In this document: one piece after another, positions 1-5,269 of the stretch | Layout: each line of letters opens with the position of its first letter | Position numbering within the stretch: the first letter of the stretch is position 1 | Assembly: GCA_013215525.1 (NCBI GenBank) | Contig: JABSQY010000109.1 | Location: 1-5,337 of the forward strand | Length of the DNA: 5,337 nucleotides | Source of the DNA: Nanoarchaeales archaeon | GTDB lineage: Archaea; Nanobdellota; Nanobdellia; Woesearchaeales; UBA583 | Direction of reading: 5' to 3' | Position numbers and translations under genes: made by a program | Notes under the pieces: model-generated | What the model was told of the DNA's origin: nothing | What the model saw: only the letters and a program-made list of their open reading frames with translations | The model's database searches: none

Positions 1-157
1 TAGTGAAAAAAATATTTATTGATAGTGAAATAGAAGTGTCAGGTAATATAAATTCTAATGAGATATAAATTATACTTAATAATAATACTAAAACAATATT
101 ATTTCTGATAATTCCTAAGCAATCATCTCTTAACATAAATTTATTTAAGAAGTCCAT
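1..157 (-). CDS. Small membrane protein, fourth of the array, C-terminus beyond window edge
   Basis: This reading frame starts with ATG at 157-155 and stays open to the left edge, giving the first 52 residues (MDFLNKFMLRDDCLGIIRNN...). A short charged N-terminus is followed by a hydrophobic helix at about residues 21-38. The stretch GIIRNN plus the following Ile/Val/Leu-rich helix matches RIIRNN and helix 1 of the membrane protein at 2551-2151, so I read it as a diverged member of that family. It begins one base after the stop of the hydrolase at 956-159, the same position that membrane genes occupy after the other hydrolases. A GGAG at 171-174 lies 13 bases before the start, a rather long spacing. 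By context it is a candidate immunity protein for the hydrolase just upstream. That role is inferred from gene order, with no recognised domain. Confidence 0.72.
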   Translation of the reverse strand, partial: MDFLNKFMLRDDCLGIIRNNIVLVLLLSIIYISLEFILPDTSISLSINIFFT

Positions 158-158
158 C

Positions 159-956
159 TTATTCTAAATTCTCCAAAATTATGTTTTCTACTTCAAAATA
201 TTTTTGAATATCACTGTGATCATGATAAAAATCGTATAGTATTGAATTTTGAAGATTATTATTTAATAATTCTAAATCTTGTATTGGTACTACTCCATCA
301 CCCCCATAATTAGGTAATATTCCATAATTATCTGTCCCTCCGAAAAATATATATGATTTACCAATATTTTGATTTGCTGAAAATGAAGTCATTTCATCAA
401 TAGCTAAATCATTATAAAATGTTTGTAAGTTTAAAGAAATTTTATTATCTGTTGAACCAACATAAGGTATATGTGCTATTTTTTCAACAAAATCCTCTTG
501 AAAAATATTTACTAAATTTTTTTCATTTAAAATTCTAATAGCCCTATCACCAGTTTTTTCATCTGTGAATAAAAAATTCTTTCTCTGATTATCAGAACTA
601 TATTCAAGAGTATTCAAAGTAGTAGGACACGCAATTCCAAAGAACTTGTCCACTGGATTAGCAATCAAATCAGTCAAAATCCATTCACCATTCTCAAACA
701 CATAACCAACATTAGTTTCACCTTGATAATGTTTACTTAAAGAAGTTAAAGCACTTCTACAACCATTAGAATGTCCAACATAATTTAATTTATCCTTACC
801 AGAATAATATTGAACTCCAGTAAGTAAAGAGGGTATAAAATAATTTTCTAAATCTTGATAAGTATAAGAAGTATTATCTTCACTATCTGGACCTCCAGTA
901 ATCTCAATTAACCAAAATTGATTAGAAAAATTAGTATTATTATTTATTACTTCCAT
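159..956 (-). CDS. 5'-truncated alpha/beta-hydrolase (lipase-like) cassette, third truncated copy
   Basis: This 265-residue protein matches the C-terminal part of the anchor hydrolase (5089-3755) from WLIEITGGP onward. Visible elements are the nucleophile elbow GHSNG with Ser63, the conserved block through ACPTTLN (to residue 115), a variable middle region, a shared KISLNLQ-FYNDL segment (172-184), FFGGTD, GGDGVVP with the likely acid Asp220, and DHSD with the likely catalytic His247. Cys66 and Cys110 are conserved in all four copies. It lacks the anchor's N-terminal 190 residues, including the MAGG strand expected to form the oxyanion hole, so it may not fold as an active enzyme alone. The ATG lies inside the end of the upstream membrane gene (17-base overlap) with no Shine-Dalgarno. 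It is 98.9% identical to the anchor gene over 184 bases (725-908). It could be a silent cassette, an orphan toxin module or a small esterase. Confidence 0.85.
   Translation of the reverse strand: MEVINNNTNFSNQFWLIEITGGPDSEDNTSYTYQDLENYFIPSLLTGVQYYSGKDKLNYVGHSNGCRSALTSLSKHYQGETNVGYVFENGEWILTDLIANPVDKFFGIACPTTLNTLEYSSDNQRKNFLFTDEKTGDRAIRILNEKNLVNIFQEDFVEKIAHIPYVGSTDNKISLNLQTFYNDLAIDEMTSFSANQNIGKSYIFFGGTDNYGILPNYGGDGVVPIQDLELLNNNLQNSILYDFYHDHSDIQKYFEVENIILENLE
612..908 (-). repeat. Conserved core block, copy in third truncated hydrolase
   Basis: This is a 297-base direct repeat encoding IEITGG through ACPTTLN. Positions 725-908 differ at only 2 of 184 bases from 4327-4510 in the anchor gene. 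Positions 612-724 differ at 19 of 113 bases from the anchor but at only about 7 from the copy at 3005. The first 42 bases (612-653) are identical in all three truncated copies. Confidence 0.85.
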
Positions 957-959
957 TTT
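909..959 (-). repeat. Cassette leader/junction repeat, third truncated hydrolase
   Basis: This covers the start codon and the leader MEVINNNTNFSNQFWL, with the end of the preceding membrane gene (KNGSNK, stop) in another frame. The same junction recurs at 2123-2170 and 3323-3373 and is absent from the anchor gene, so it marks the 5' boundary of a cassette. Confidence 0.75.
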
Positions 960-1362
960 TTAATTTAATATATAAAATTTGAAATAAAAAAACAATCATG
1001 TGAAAAATAAAAAAATAAAAAAATGATATTAAAAATAATTCTAAAGTAAAAGTTCCAAGATATACAAATAATGAGAAAAATAAAGAAATAATTATAGAAT
1101 TTATTAAATTTATTTGAAATAATTTTAATTTATCTTTAAAATTATTAAAAATAAATAAACTATAAAAAAATAAAAATAAAAATAAAAATAAAAATAAAAC
1201 ATATATCTCTTCAAAAATTCCAGCTCCAAAACTTTGAACTTCCGGTATAAAAAACTCAAATAAATTTGATATAAATAAAATATAAGTTACAAATAATATT
1301 AAAATGTATGGAATTTGTAACAAATATATATTTTTACTAATCAGACCTAATATTTTATTCAT
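940..1362 (-). CDS. Small four-helix membrane protein (candidate immunity protein)
   Basis: This 140-residue, very Phe/Leu/Ile-rich protein has four predicted membrane helices at about residues 13-33, 50-73, 86-103 and 107-133, with a Lys-rich turn (FKDKLK) between helices 2 and 3. It shares spacing and weak motifs with the other small membrane proteins: a Gly-rich SFGAGIF just before helix 2, a Q-I-N-L-I-N stretch entering helix 3, and the C-terminal tail KNGSNK. No family is recognised. The ATG sits one base after the stop of the hydrolase at 2167-1364, with AAGGAG at 1375-1380 inside that gene's last codons, 12 bases upstream. Its last 17 bases overlap the next hydrolase start. Helix 2 is encoded partly by an (AAAAAT)5 tract. 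Pairing with one hydrolase and strong divergence suggest cognate immunity; a holin or a lipase-associated membrane partner are alternatives. Confidence 0.82.
   Translation of the reverse strand: MNKILGLISKNIYLLQIPYILILFVTYILFISNLFEFFIPEVQSFGAGIFEEIYVLFLFLFLFLFFYSLFIFNNFKDKLKLFQINLINSIIISLFFSLFVYLGTFTLELFLISFFYFFIFHMIVFLFQILYIKLKNGSNK
1166..1199. repeat. (AAAAAT)5 hexanucleotide tract inside a membrane protein gene
   Basis: Five perfect AAAAAT units at 1166-1195, followed by AAAA, encode alternating Leu-Phe on the minus strand within membrane helix 2 of the protein at 1362-940. The unit is six bases, so slippage would change helix length by two residues per unit without shifting the frame. 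It may simply reflect AT-biased codons for a hydrophobic helix. Confidence 0.7.
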
Positions 1363-1363
1363 T

Positions 1364-2167
1364 TTACTCTAAAACTCCTTCAATAATTGATTTTGTGAAA
1401 TCATCATATATAATATTACTATGATGTTTGTTTCTATAATATAAAACTGAATTAATTAAATTTGAATCTAAATCTTCCAAGTCTGAAACTGGTACAACTC
1501 CATCATGTAATCCATTTGAAGAAGGATTAATAAACGGAAATTCTGGATACATCTCATCTGTACCTGCAAATAGAAAAAAAATATTTGCTAAATTTTCATC
1601 AACTGTGAATTGTGAATTTAAATCTAGATATAAATCATTATAAAAATCTTGCAAATTTAATGAAATTTTTGAAACTTCACTACCTGCACCAGGAATTTTA
1701 GTAACTAGTTCCACAAATTGTTCTTGATAAATGTTTGAATAATTTTCTAAAGTATTTATTGCAACATTTCCTCTGAAATTTCCATTTTCAAATTTTCTGA
1801 GCTTATCAGATGAAGATGTTTCATCATTCAAAGTAGTAGGACACGCAATTCCAAAGAACTTGTCCACAGGATTAGCAACCAAATCAACTAATTTCCATTC
1901 ACCATTTTCAAACACATAACCAGCACCATTCTTACCAGCATAATGTTTACTCAATGAAGTTAAAGCACTTCTACAACCATTAGAATGTCCAACATAATTC
2001 AATTTATCACTTCCTGAATAATACTGAACTCCAGCAAGTAAACTAAGTACAAAATAATCTTCTAAATCAGAATAAGTATAAGGAGTCTTATTTTCACTAT
2101 CTAGACCTCCAGTAATTTCAATTAACCAAAATTGATTTGAAAAATTAGAATTATTTATTGTTTCCAT
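1364..2167 (-). CDS. 5'-truncated alpha/beta-hydrolase (lipase-like) cassette, second truncated copy
   Basis: This 267-residue member of the hydrolase array opens with METINNSNFSNQFWLIEITGG, the leader typical of truncated copies. It keeps GHSNG with Ser62, the conserved block through ACPTTLN (to residue 114), KISLNLQDFYNDL (167-179), FLFAGTD, HDGVVP with the likely acid Asp222, and HHSN with His249 as the best catalytic His candidate. It is the most divergent copy near the acid: the region before it is longer (EMYPEFPFINPSSNGLHDG) and GGDG is replaced by HDG. In the anchor-like 184-base tract it differs from the copy at 956-159 at 24 positions, about 87% identity. As in its siblings, the oxyanion strand and N-terminal domain are missing. 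The ATG overlaps the upstream membrane gene by 17 bases with no Shine-Dalgarno. It pairs with the membrane protein at 1362-940. Confidence 0.85.
   Translation of the reverse strand: METINNSNFSNQFWLIEITGGLDSENKTPYTYSDLEDYFVLSLLAGVQYYSGSDKLNYVGHSNGCRSALTSLSKHYAGKNGAGYVFENGEWKLVDLVANPVDKFFGIACPTTLNDETSSSDKLRKFENGNFRGNVAINTLENYSNIYQEQFVELVTKIPGAGSEVSKISLNLQDFYNDLYLDLNSQFTVDENLANIFFLFAGTDEMYPEFPFINPSSNGLHDGVVPVSDLEDLDSNLINSVLYYRNKHHSNIIYDDFTKSIIEGVLE
1375..1380 (-). promoter_or_regulatory. Probable Shine-Dalgarno AAGGAG before the membrane gene at 1362
   Basis: AAGGAG lies in the last codons of the hydrolase at 2167-1364, 12 bases before the ATG at 1362. The spacing is longer than usual, so the site may act weakly or together with re-initiation across the 1-base gap. 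A similar GGAG lies at 171-174 before the membrane gene at 157. Confidence 0.45.
1826..2122 (-). repeat. Conserved core block, copy in second truncated hydrolase
   Basis: This 297-base block aligns without gaps to 612-908 and 4214-4510. Its first 61 bases (from 1826) are identical to those at 3005. In the nucleophile-elbow half it differs from 725-908 at 24 of 184 bases. Confidence 0.85.
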
Positions 2168-2170
2168 TTT
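2123..2170 (-). repeat. Cassette leader/junction repeat, second truncated hydrolase
   Basis: This junction encodes METINNSNFSNQFWL in the hydrolase frame and KNGNNK-stop in the membrane-protein frame. It is one codon shorter than the other two copies. Confidence 0.75.
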
Positions 2171-2552
2171 TTTGAATCATAGTTCCAAATAAAGGAAATA
2201 GTAAGAATAAGGAAATAGTTGTTAAATTAAATACTACTCCCTCATCATAAAAAAAGAAAATTTCTAAAAAGATAATATAAAGAAAAGATAATATATTAAA
2301 TTTTAAATTTGAAATAAAGTTTTTTGATTTCTCAAAATTTATAATTAAAAAAGTATAGATAAACAAATAAATAAAAATAAAAATAAAAAATAACTCATAA
2401 AACCCACCTATTGAACTACTATTTAAAAAACCAACAAACAAATTTAAAACAACTAATAATACTAATACTAAAAAACCAAGTATATTATTTCGAATTATTC
2501 TCACAAATTCATTTGATTCATTTATTTTTTTAATAAAATATTTATTTATCAT
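2151..2552 (-). CDS. Small four-helix membrane protein (candidate immunity protein)
   Basis: This 133-residue hydrophobic protein has a charged N-terminus (about 20 residues, Lys/Glu/Arg-rich) and four predicted helices at about 24-43, 51-72, 83-102 and 107-125. Shared family marks are SSSIGGF (45-51) before helix 2, LKFNIL (83-88) entering helix 3, and the tail KNGNNK. The N-terminal RIIRNN also appears in the partial protein at 157-1. The ATG overlaps the stop of the hydrolase at 3370-2549 as ATGA (2549-2552), a classic translational-coupling junction. No good Shine-Dalgarno is visible here, unlike the other membrane genes. The last 17 bases overlap the start of the next hydrolase. Function is not recognisable from sequence; context suggests an immunity or partner protein for the preceding hydrolase. 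Confidence 0.82.
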   Translation of the reverse strand: MINKYFIKKINESNEFVRIIRNNILGFLVLVLLVVLNLFVGFLNSSSIGGFYELFFIFIFIYLFIYTFLIINFEKSKNFISNLKFNILSFLYIIFLEIFFFYDEGVVFNLTTISLFLLFPLFGTMIQKNGNNK

Positions 2553-3370
2553 TTTAAATTTAACCCAATTATTTTTTCCACATCATTATTAGTTTGAATA
2601 TCAGTATGATCATCATAAAATGAATATAATTCACTATTTTGAAAAATATTAAATAATAATTCCATATCTTGGTATGGTACAACTCCATCACCACCAAAAT
2701 TTTCAAACCATAGATAATTATCAGTACCTCCAAAAAATACAAATTTATTAGCAACATTTTTATTTCCATTAAATAAACTAATTTCATCCAAATAAAGGTT
2801 TTTATAAAATTCTTGTAAATTTAAAGAGATTTTATTTTTCTCAAATTCAGGTTTAAGAATAGCTGATAAATCAACTTCAACTAAAAAATCTTTTTGAATC
2901 ACATTTGTGATATTTTTATTCCTAAAATAATTTATTGCTTCTGTCCCTTTTGGTATTCCCTCACTACTTAATTTTCTCAATTTTTCACCACTCCAAGTTT
3001 CCTCATTCAAAGTAGTAGGACACGCAATTCCAAAGAACTTGTCCACAGGATTAGCAACCAAATCAGTCAAAATCCACTCACCATTCTCAAACACATAACC
3101 AATATTATTCTCGCCTTGATAATGTTTACTTAAACTTGTCAAAGCACTTCTACAACCATTACTATGCCCAACATAATTAACTTGCTCCTTACCTGAAAAA
3201 TATTGAACTGCTCCAATACTAGCAGGAAAATGAGCATAAGCAATATCCTCAAAAGTATAATTTGGACAATCATCTACTTCTTTCCCAACACAATCAGTCT
3301 CAGGACCACCATTCATTTCAATTAACCAAAATTGACTTGAAAAATTAGTATTATTATTTATTATTTCCAT
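2549..3370 (-). CDS. 5'-truncated alpha/beta-hydrolase (lipase-like) cassette, first truncated copy
   Basis: This 273-residue copy begins MEIINNNTNFSSQFWLIEMNGG. It carries GHSNG with Ser70, the conserved block through ACPTTLN (to residue 122), KISLNLQEFY (180-189), FFGGTD, GGDGVVP with the likely acid Asp228, and DDHTD with His255. Compared with its siblings it has seven extra residues near the N-terminus containing a Cys pair (Cys27 and Cys35, in ETDC...DDCP), and a distinct stretch (FEDIAYAHFPASIGAVQYFSG) before the nucleophile strand. The additional cysteines could form a disulfide, which would fit an exported enzyme, but no signal peptide is present. Its ATG is embedded in the upstream membrane gene with no Shine-Dalgarno. 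Its end overlaps the next membrane gene as ATGA. The N-terminal domain and MAGG oxyanion strand of the anchor are absent. Confidence 0.85.
   Translation of the reverse strand: MEIINNNTNFSSQFWLIEMNGGPETDCVGKEVDDCPNYTFEDIAYAHFPASIGAVQYFSGKEQVNYVGHSNGCRSALTSLSKHYQGENNIGYVFENGEWILTDLVANPVDKFFGIACPTTLNEETWSGEKLRKLSSEGIPKGTEAINYFRNKNITNVIQKDFLVEVDLSAILKPEFEKNKISLNLQEFYKNLYLDEISLFNGNKNVANKFVFFGGTDNYLWFENFGGDGVVPYQDMELLFNIFQNSELYSFYDDHTDIQTNNDVEKIIGLNLK
3005..3322 (-). repeat. Conserved core block, copy in first truncated hydrolase
   Basis: This 318-base version carries 21 extra bases (seven residues with a Cys pair). The half toward ACPTTLN is close to the other truncated copies; the half toward the gene start is clearly diverged. 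Confidence 0.8.
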
Positions 3371-3373
3371 TTT
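3323..3373 (-). repeat. Cassette leader/junction repeat, first truncated hydrolase
   Basis: This junction encodes MEIINNNTNFSSQFWL in the hydrolase frame and KNGNNK-stop in the membrane-protein frame. It is the first cassette boundary downstream of the anchor unit. Confidence 0.75.
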
Positions 3374-3758
3374 TATGATTTAAAAAATAATTAAGAGATG
3401 AAAATAAAATAATTAATATTAAAAATATGAATAATCCACTTATAAAATTAGTATAAAATCTTGATTTAAATAAATCATCAAAAAAATTTGAACCTACAAT
3501 TAAAAAAAATAAAGGTAAAATCAAATTATTCAGCATATTAAATTTTAAAATTTGTAAAAAATCCGATAGTTTAATTTTAGATATAAAGTAAATATTATAT
3601 GCTACAAATAAAAATAATAAAAGTAACATTGAACTATCAAACCCACCAACTTGACCTCCTAAACTTTTAAAATTAAATAATATTAATAAAAGTGGGAATA
3701 AAAATAAATAATATAATAAACTAATTAGGTTATTTTTAACTAGATTATTTTTAATCAA
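3354..3758 (-). CDS. Small four-helix membrane protein paired with the anchor hydrolase (candidate immunity protein)
   Basis: This 134-residue protein has four predicted helices at about residues 11-30, 42-60, 72-90 and 102-125. Family marks are QVGGF (36-40) before helix 2, LKFNML (71-76) entering helix 3, and the tail KNGNNK. Translation starts at a TTG (3758-3756) that overlaps the anchor stop as TTGA. The TTG is favoured because a near-perfect GGAGGT (3764-3769) lies five bases upstream, inside the last codons of the hydrolase; this is the best ribosome binding site in the window. It is the only membrane protein next to the long hydrolase, so under a toxin/immunity reading it would protect against the currently active variant. 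Its final 17 bases overlap the first truncated hydrolase. A role as holin, chaperone or transport partner cannot be excluded. Confidence 0.82.
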   Translation of the reverse strand: MIKNNLVKNNLISLLYYLFLFPLLLILFNFKSLGGQVGGFDSSMLLLLFLFVAYNIYFISKIKLSDFLQILKFNMLNNLILPLFFLIVGSNFFDDLFKSRFYTNFISGLFIFLILIILFSSLNYFLNHKNGNNK

Positions 3759-5089
3759 TTTAAACCTCCAATAATTAAATTTTTCATATTATTATTATTC
3801 AAAATATCTCCATGATTTTCATCAAACTCATACATTTGAGAATTTTGAAAATTATTATTTAATAAATTAATATCTTGTAAAGGTACTGTCCCATCTCCGC
3901 CATAATGGTTTAAAAAATAATACCAAGGATATTTTCCAGTTCCTGCAAAAAAATTAAATTCATTAGCAGCATTTTGATTTCCTGAAAATGATGAACTTTC
4001 ATCAATAGATAAATCATTATAAAACTCTTGTAAATTTAAAGAGATTTTATAATTTGTTAAAAAAAATTCAACATTAGCCAGTTTATTTAATTCAGAAGCA
4101 AATTGGTATCTAAATATATTAGTATTATTTCTAAGATTATTTATAGCAGTTACACTTTCATACTCACCTAAGTCATCTTTTTCTCTTTGTACCTCACTCG
4201 TTCCACTTAAATCATTCAAAGTAGTAGGACAAGCAATCCCAAAGAATTTGTCCACAGGATTAGCAACCAAATCCATCAAAACCCACTCACCATATTCCAA
4301 AACATAACCAACATTATCAACACCACGATAATGTTTACTTAAAGAAGTTAAAGCACTTCTACATCCATTAGAATGTCCAACATAATTTAATTTATCCTTA
4401 CCAGAATAATATTGAACTCCAGCAAGTAAAGAGGGTATAAAATAATTTTCTAAATCTTGATAAGTATAAGAAGTATTATCTTCACTATCTGGACCTCCAG
4501 TAATCTCAATCAGCCATACATCTTGTCCATTTTGAACAAGTTCTCTTCCAAATTCATCAAAAGCATCAATGTTTGAATAAATTCCTCCTGCCATAACAAC
4601 TGGTGACTTATTTAAATTAAAAGCATCATTAAACCCTTCAGAGTAGTCAATATTTAAATTTTTAGTTCTTAATTGTGTATGTTTTCCATAAGAAGTCAAA
4701 TTTAATGTTTTAACAGTTTTAAATTTAGTTTCAATATTATTATCATATAAAACATCATACACAGCATTAGCTAAAACTTCATTATTATTATATAAATTCT
4801 CTCCTAATCTATCATAGTTAATAAAATCCATAACAGATAACCCTAGTTTATCATAATTATCAATAATATCCGTATGGTCTCTACTAGAATAAACCCAATC
4901 ATTTTTTTTATTTATTAATCTTTTAATTCCTGCAATATCTCCTTGTATTCCATTACCAATAATAAAAATATCTGTAGGATTAGGAGAGTTCTTATTTTCA
5001 AATTGTATTGAAGACGTATAATCATTTCCAAAATTCTTTATAGTATATTTTAATTTATTAATCTCAATATTAGTAATTTCTCTGTTCAC
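3755..5089 (-). CDS. Anchor alpha/beta-hydrolase (lipase-like), the longest copy; true start probably further upstream
   Basis: From the GTG at 5089-5087 this encodes 444 residues. Residues 1-160 form an unassigned domain containing DIFIIGNGIQGD. A hydrolase domain follows: the strand SPVVMAGG (162-169, likely oxyanion loop), an FDEFGREL helix, WLIEITGGP (192-200), GHSNG with Ser240, the conserved block to ACPTTLN (292), a variable lid-like region, KISLNLQEFYNDL (348-360), GGDGTVP with Asp399, and NH with His426. The order Ser-Asp-His fits a lipase/esterase. The downstream copies start just before WLIEI and lack everything before it. The GTG has no clear ribosome binding site, and the frame stays open to 5269 with plausible protein, so the start is probably artificial. 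The last codons hold the Shine-Dalgarno of the next gene. Function as a secreted lipid-degrading toxin is inferred; a housekeeping esterase is the alternative. Confidence 0.85.
   Translation of the reverse strand: MNREITNIEINKLKYTIKNFGNDYTSSIQFENKNSPNPTDIFIIGNGIQGDIAGIKRLINKKNDWVYSSRDHTDIIDNYDKLGLSVMDFINYDRLGENLYNNNEVLANAVYDVLYDNNIETKFKTVKTLNLTSYGKHTQLRTKNLNIDYSEGFNDAFNLNKSPVVMAGGIYSNIDAFDEFGRELVQNGQDVWLIEITGGPDSEDNTSYTYQDLENYFIPSLLAGVQYYSGKDKLNYVGHSNGCRSALTSLSKHYRGVDNVGYVLEYGEWVLMDLVANPVDKFFGIACPTTLNDLSGTSEVQREKDDLGEYESVTAINNLRNNTNIFRYQFASELNKLANVEFFLTNYKISLNLQEFYNDLSIDESSSFSGNQNAANEFNFFAGTGKYPWYYFLNHYGGDGTVPLQDINLLNNNFQNSQMYEFDENHGDILNNNNMKNLIIGGLN
3764..3769 (-). promoter_or_regulatory. 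Strong Shine-Dalgarno GGAGGT for the TTG-started membrane gene
   Basis: The minus strand reads GGAGGT five bases before the TTG at 3758. It is embedded in the Gly-Gly codons at the end of the anchor hydrolase and decides the non-ATG start. Confidence 0.8.
4214..4510 (-). repeat. Conserved core block, copy in the anchor hydrolase
   Basis: This 297-base block is the segment shared between the anchor gene and the downstream cassettes. Homology stops abruptly at 4511, where the anchor reads QDVWLI codons and the cassettes carry their leader. It is also lost below 4214, after the ACPTTLN codons. Confidence 0.85.
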
Positions 5090-5269
5090 TGCATTACTAC
5101 CAACATAAATATTAAAGTTACTATAATATTTATCTTCTGGATCAGTTGTAATTCTAAAATTATTTTCAAAATATTGTTTAACAACATCATCTAATACTGA
5201 AAAATCATCTGCAAACTCAACATCTAAATAAATTTTAGTCTGTTTATAACTAATTGAATAATAACATAA
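5090..5269 (-). other. Probable in-frame upstream extension of the anchor hydrolase
   Basis: The anchor frame remains open for 60 codons upstream of the GTG, up to a TAA at 5272-5270. It reads SISYKQTKIYLDVEF (5257-5213), then a Asp/Val/Phe-rich stretch and DPEDKYYSNFNIYVGSNA directly before the GTG. Its composition looks like ordinary protein of this locus, and there is no ATG, TTG or other GTG in it. I read it as part of the same protein, cut off from its real start by the frameshift annotated further upstream. Confidence 0.55.

Noticed and set aside
2569..2787. A 72-codon minus-strand frame in the 3' part of the first truncated hydrolase
   Set aside because: It lies wholly inside the conserved hydrolase gene in another frame. 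Its Ile/Leu/Met-rich composition is what AT-rich shadow frames give, and its siblings lack it.
3755..3757. TGA read as an amino acid (alternative genetic code)
   Set aside because: TGA ends the anchor and the first truncated hydrolase at the positions where siblings have TAA. It overlaps the next start codon, and Trp is encoded by TGG.
612..4510. The regularly spaced near-identical blocks as a CRISPR or satellite array
   Set aside because: The repeats are about 300 bases, spaced at about 1.2 kb, and coding throughout. They are duplicated gene segments, not short repeats with spacers.
4511..4535. AATGGA near the WLIEI codons of the anchor as the ancestral source of the cassette ATGGA start
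   Set aside because: The short match sits in a different frame and at a different distance from the TGG codon, so chance in AT-rich DNA is the simpler explanation.
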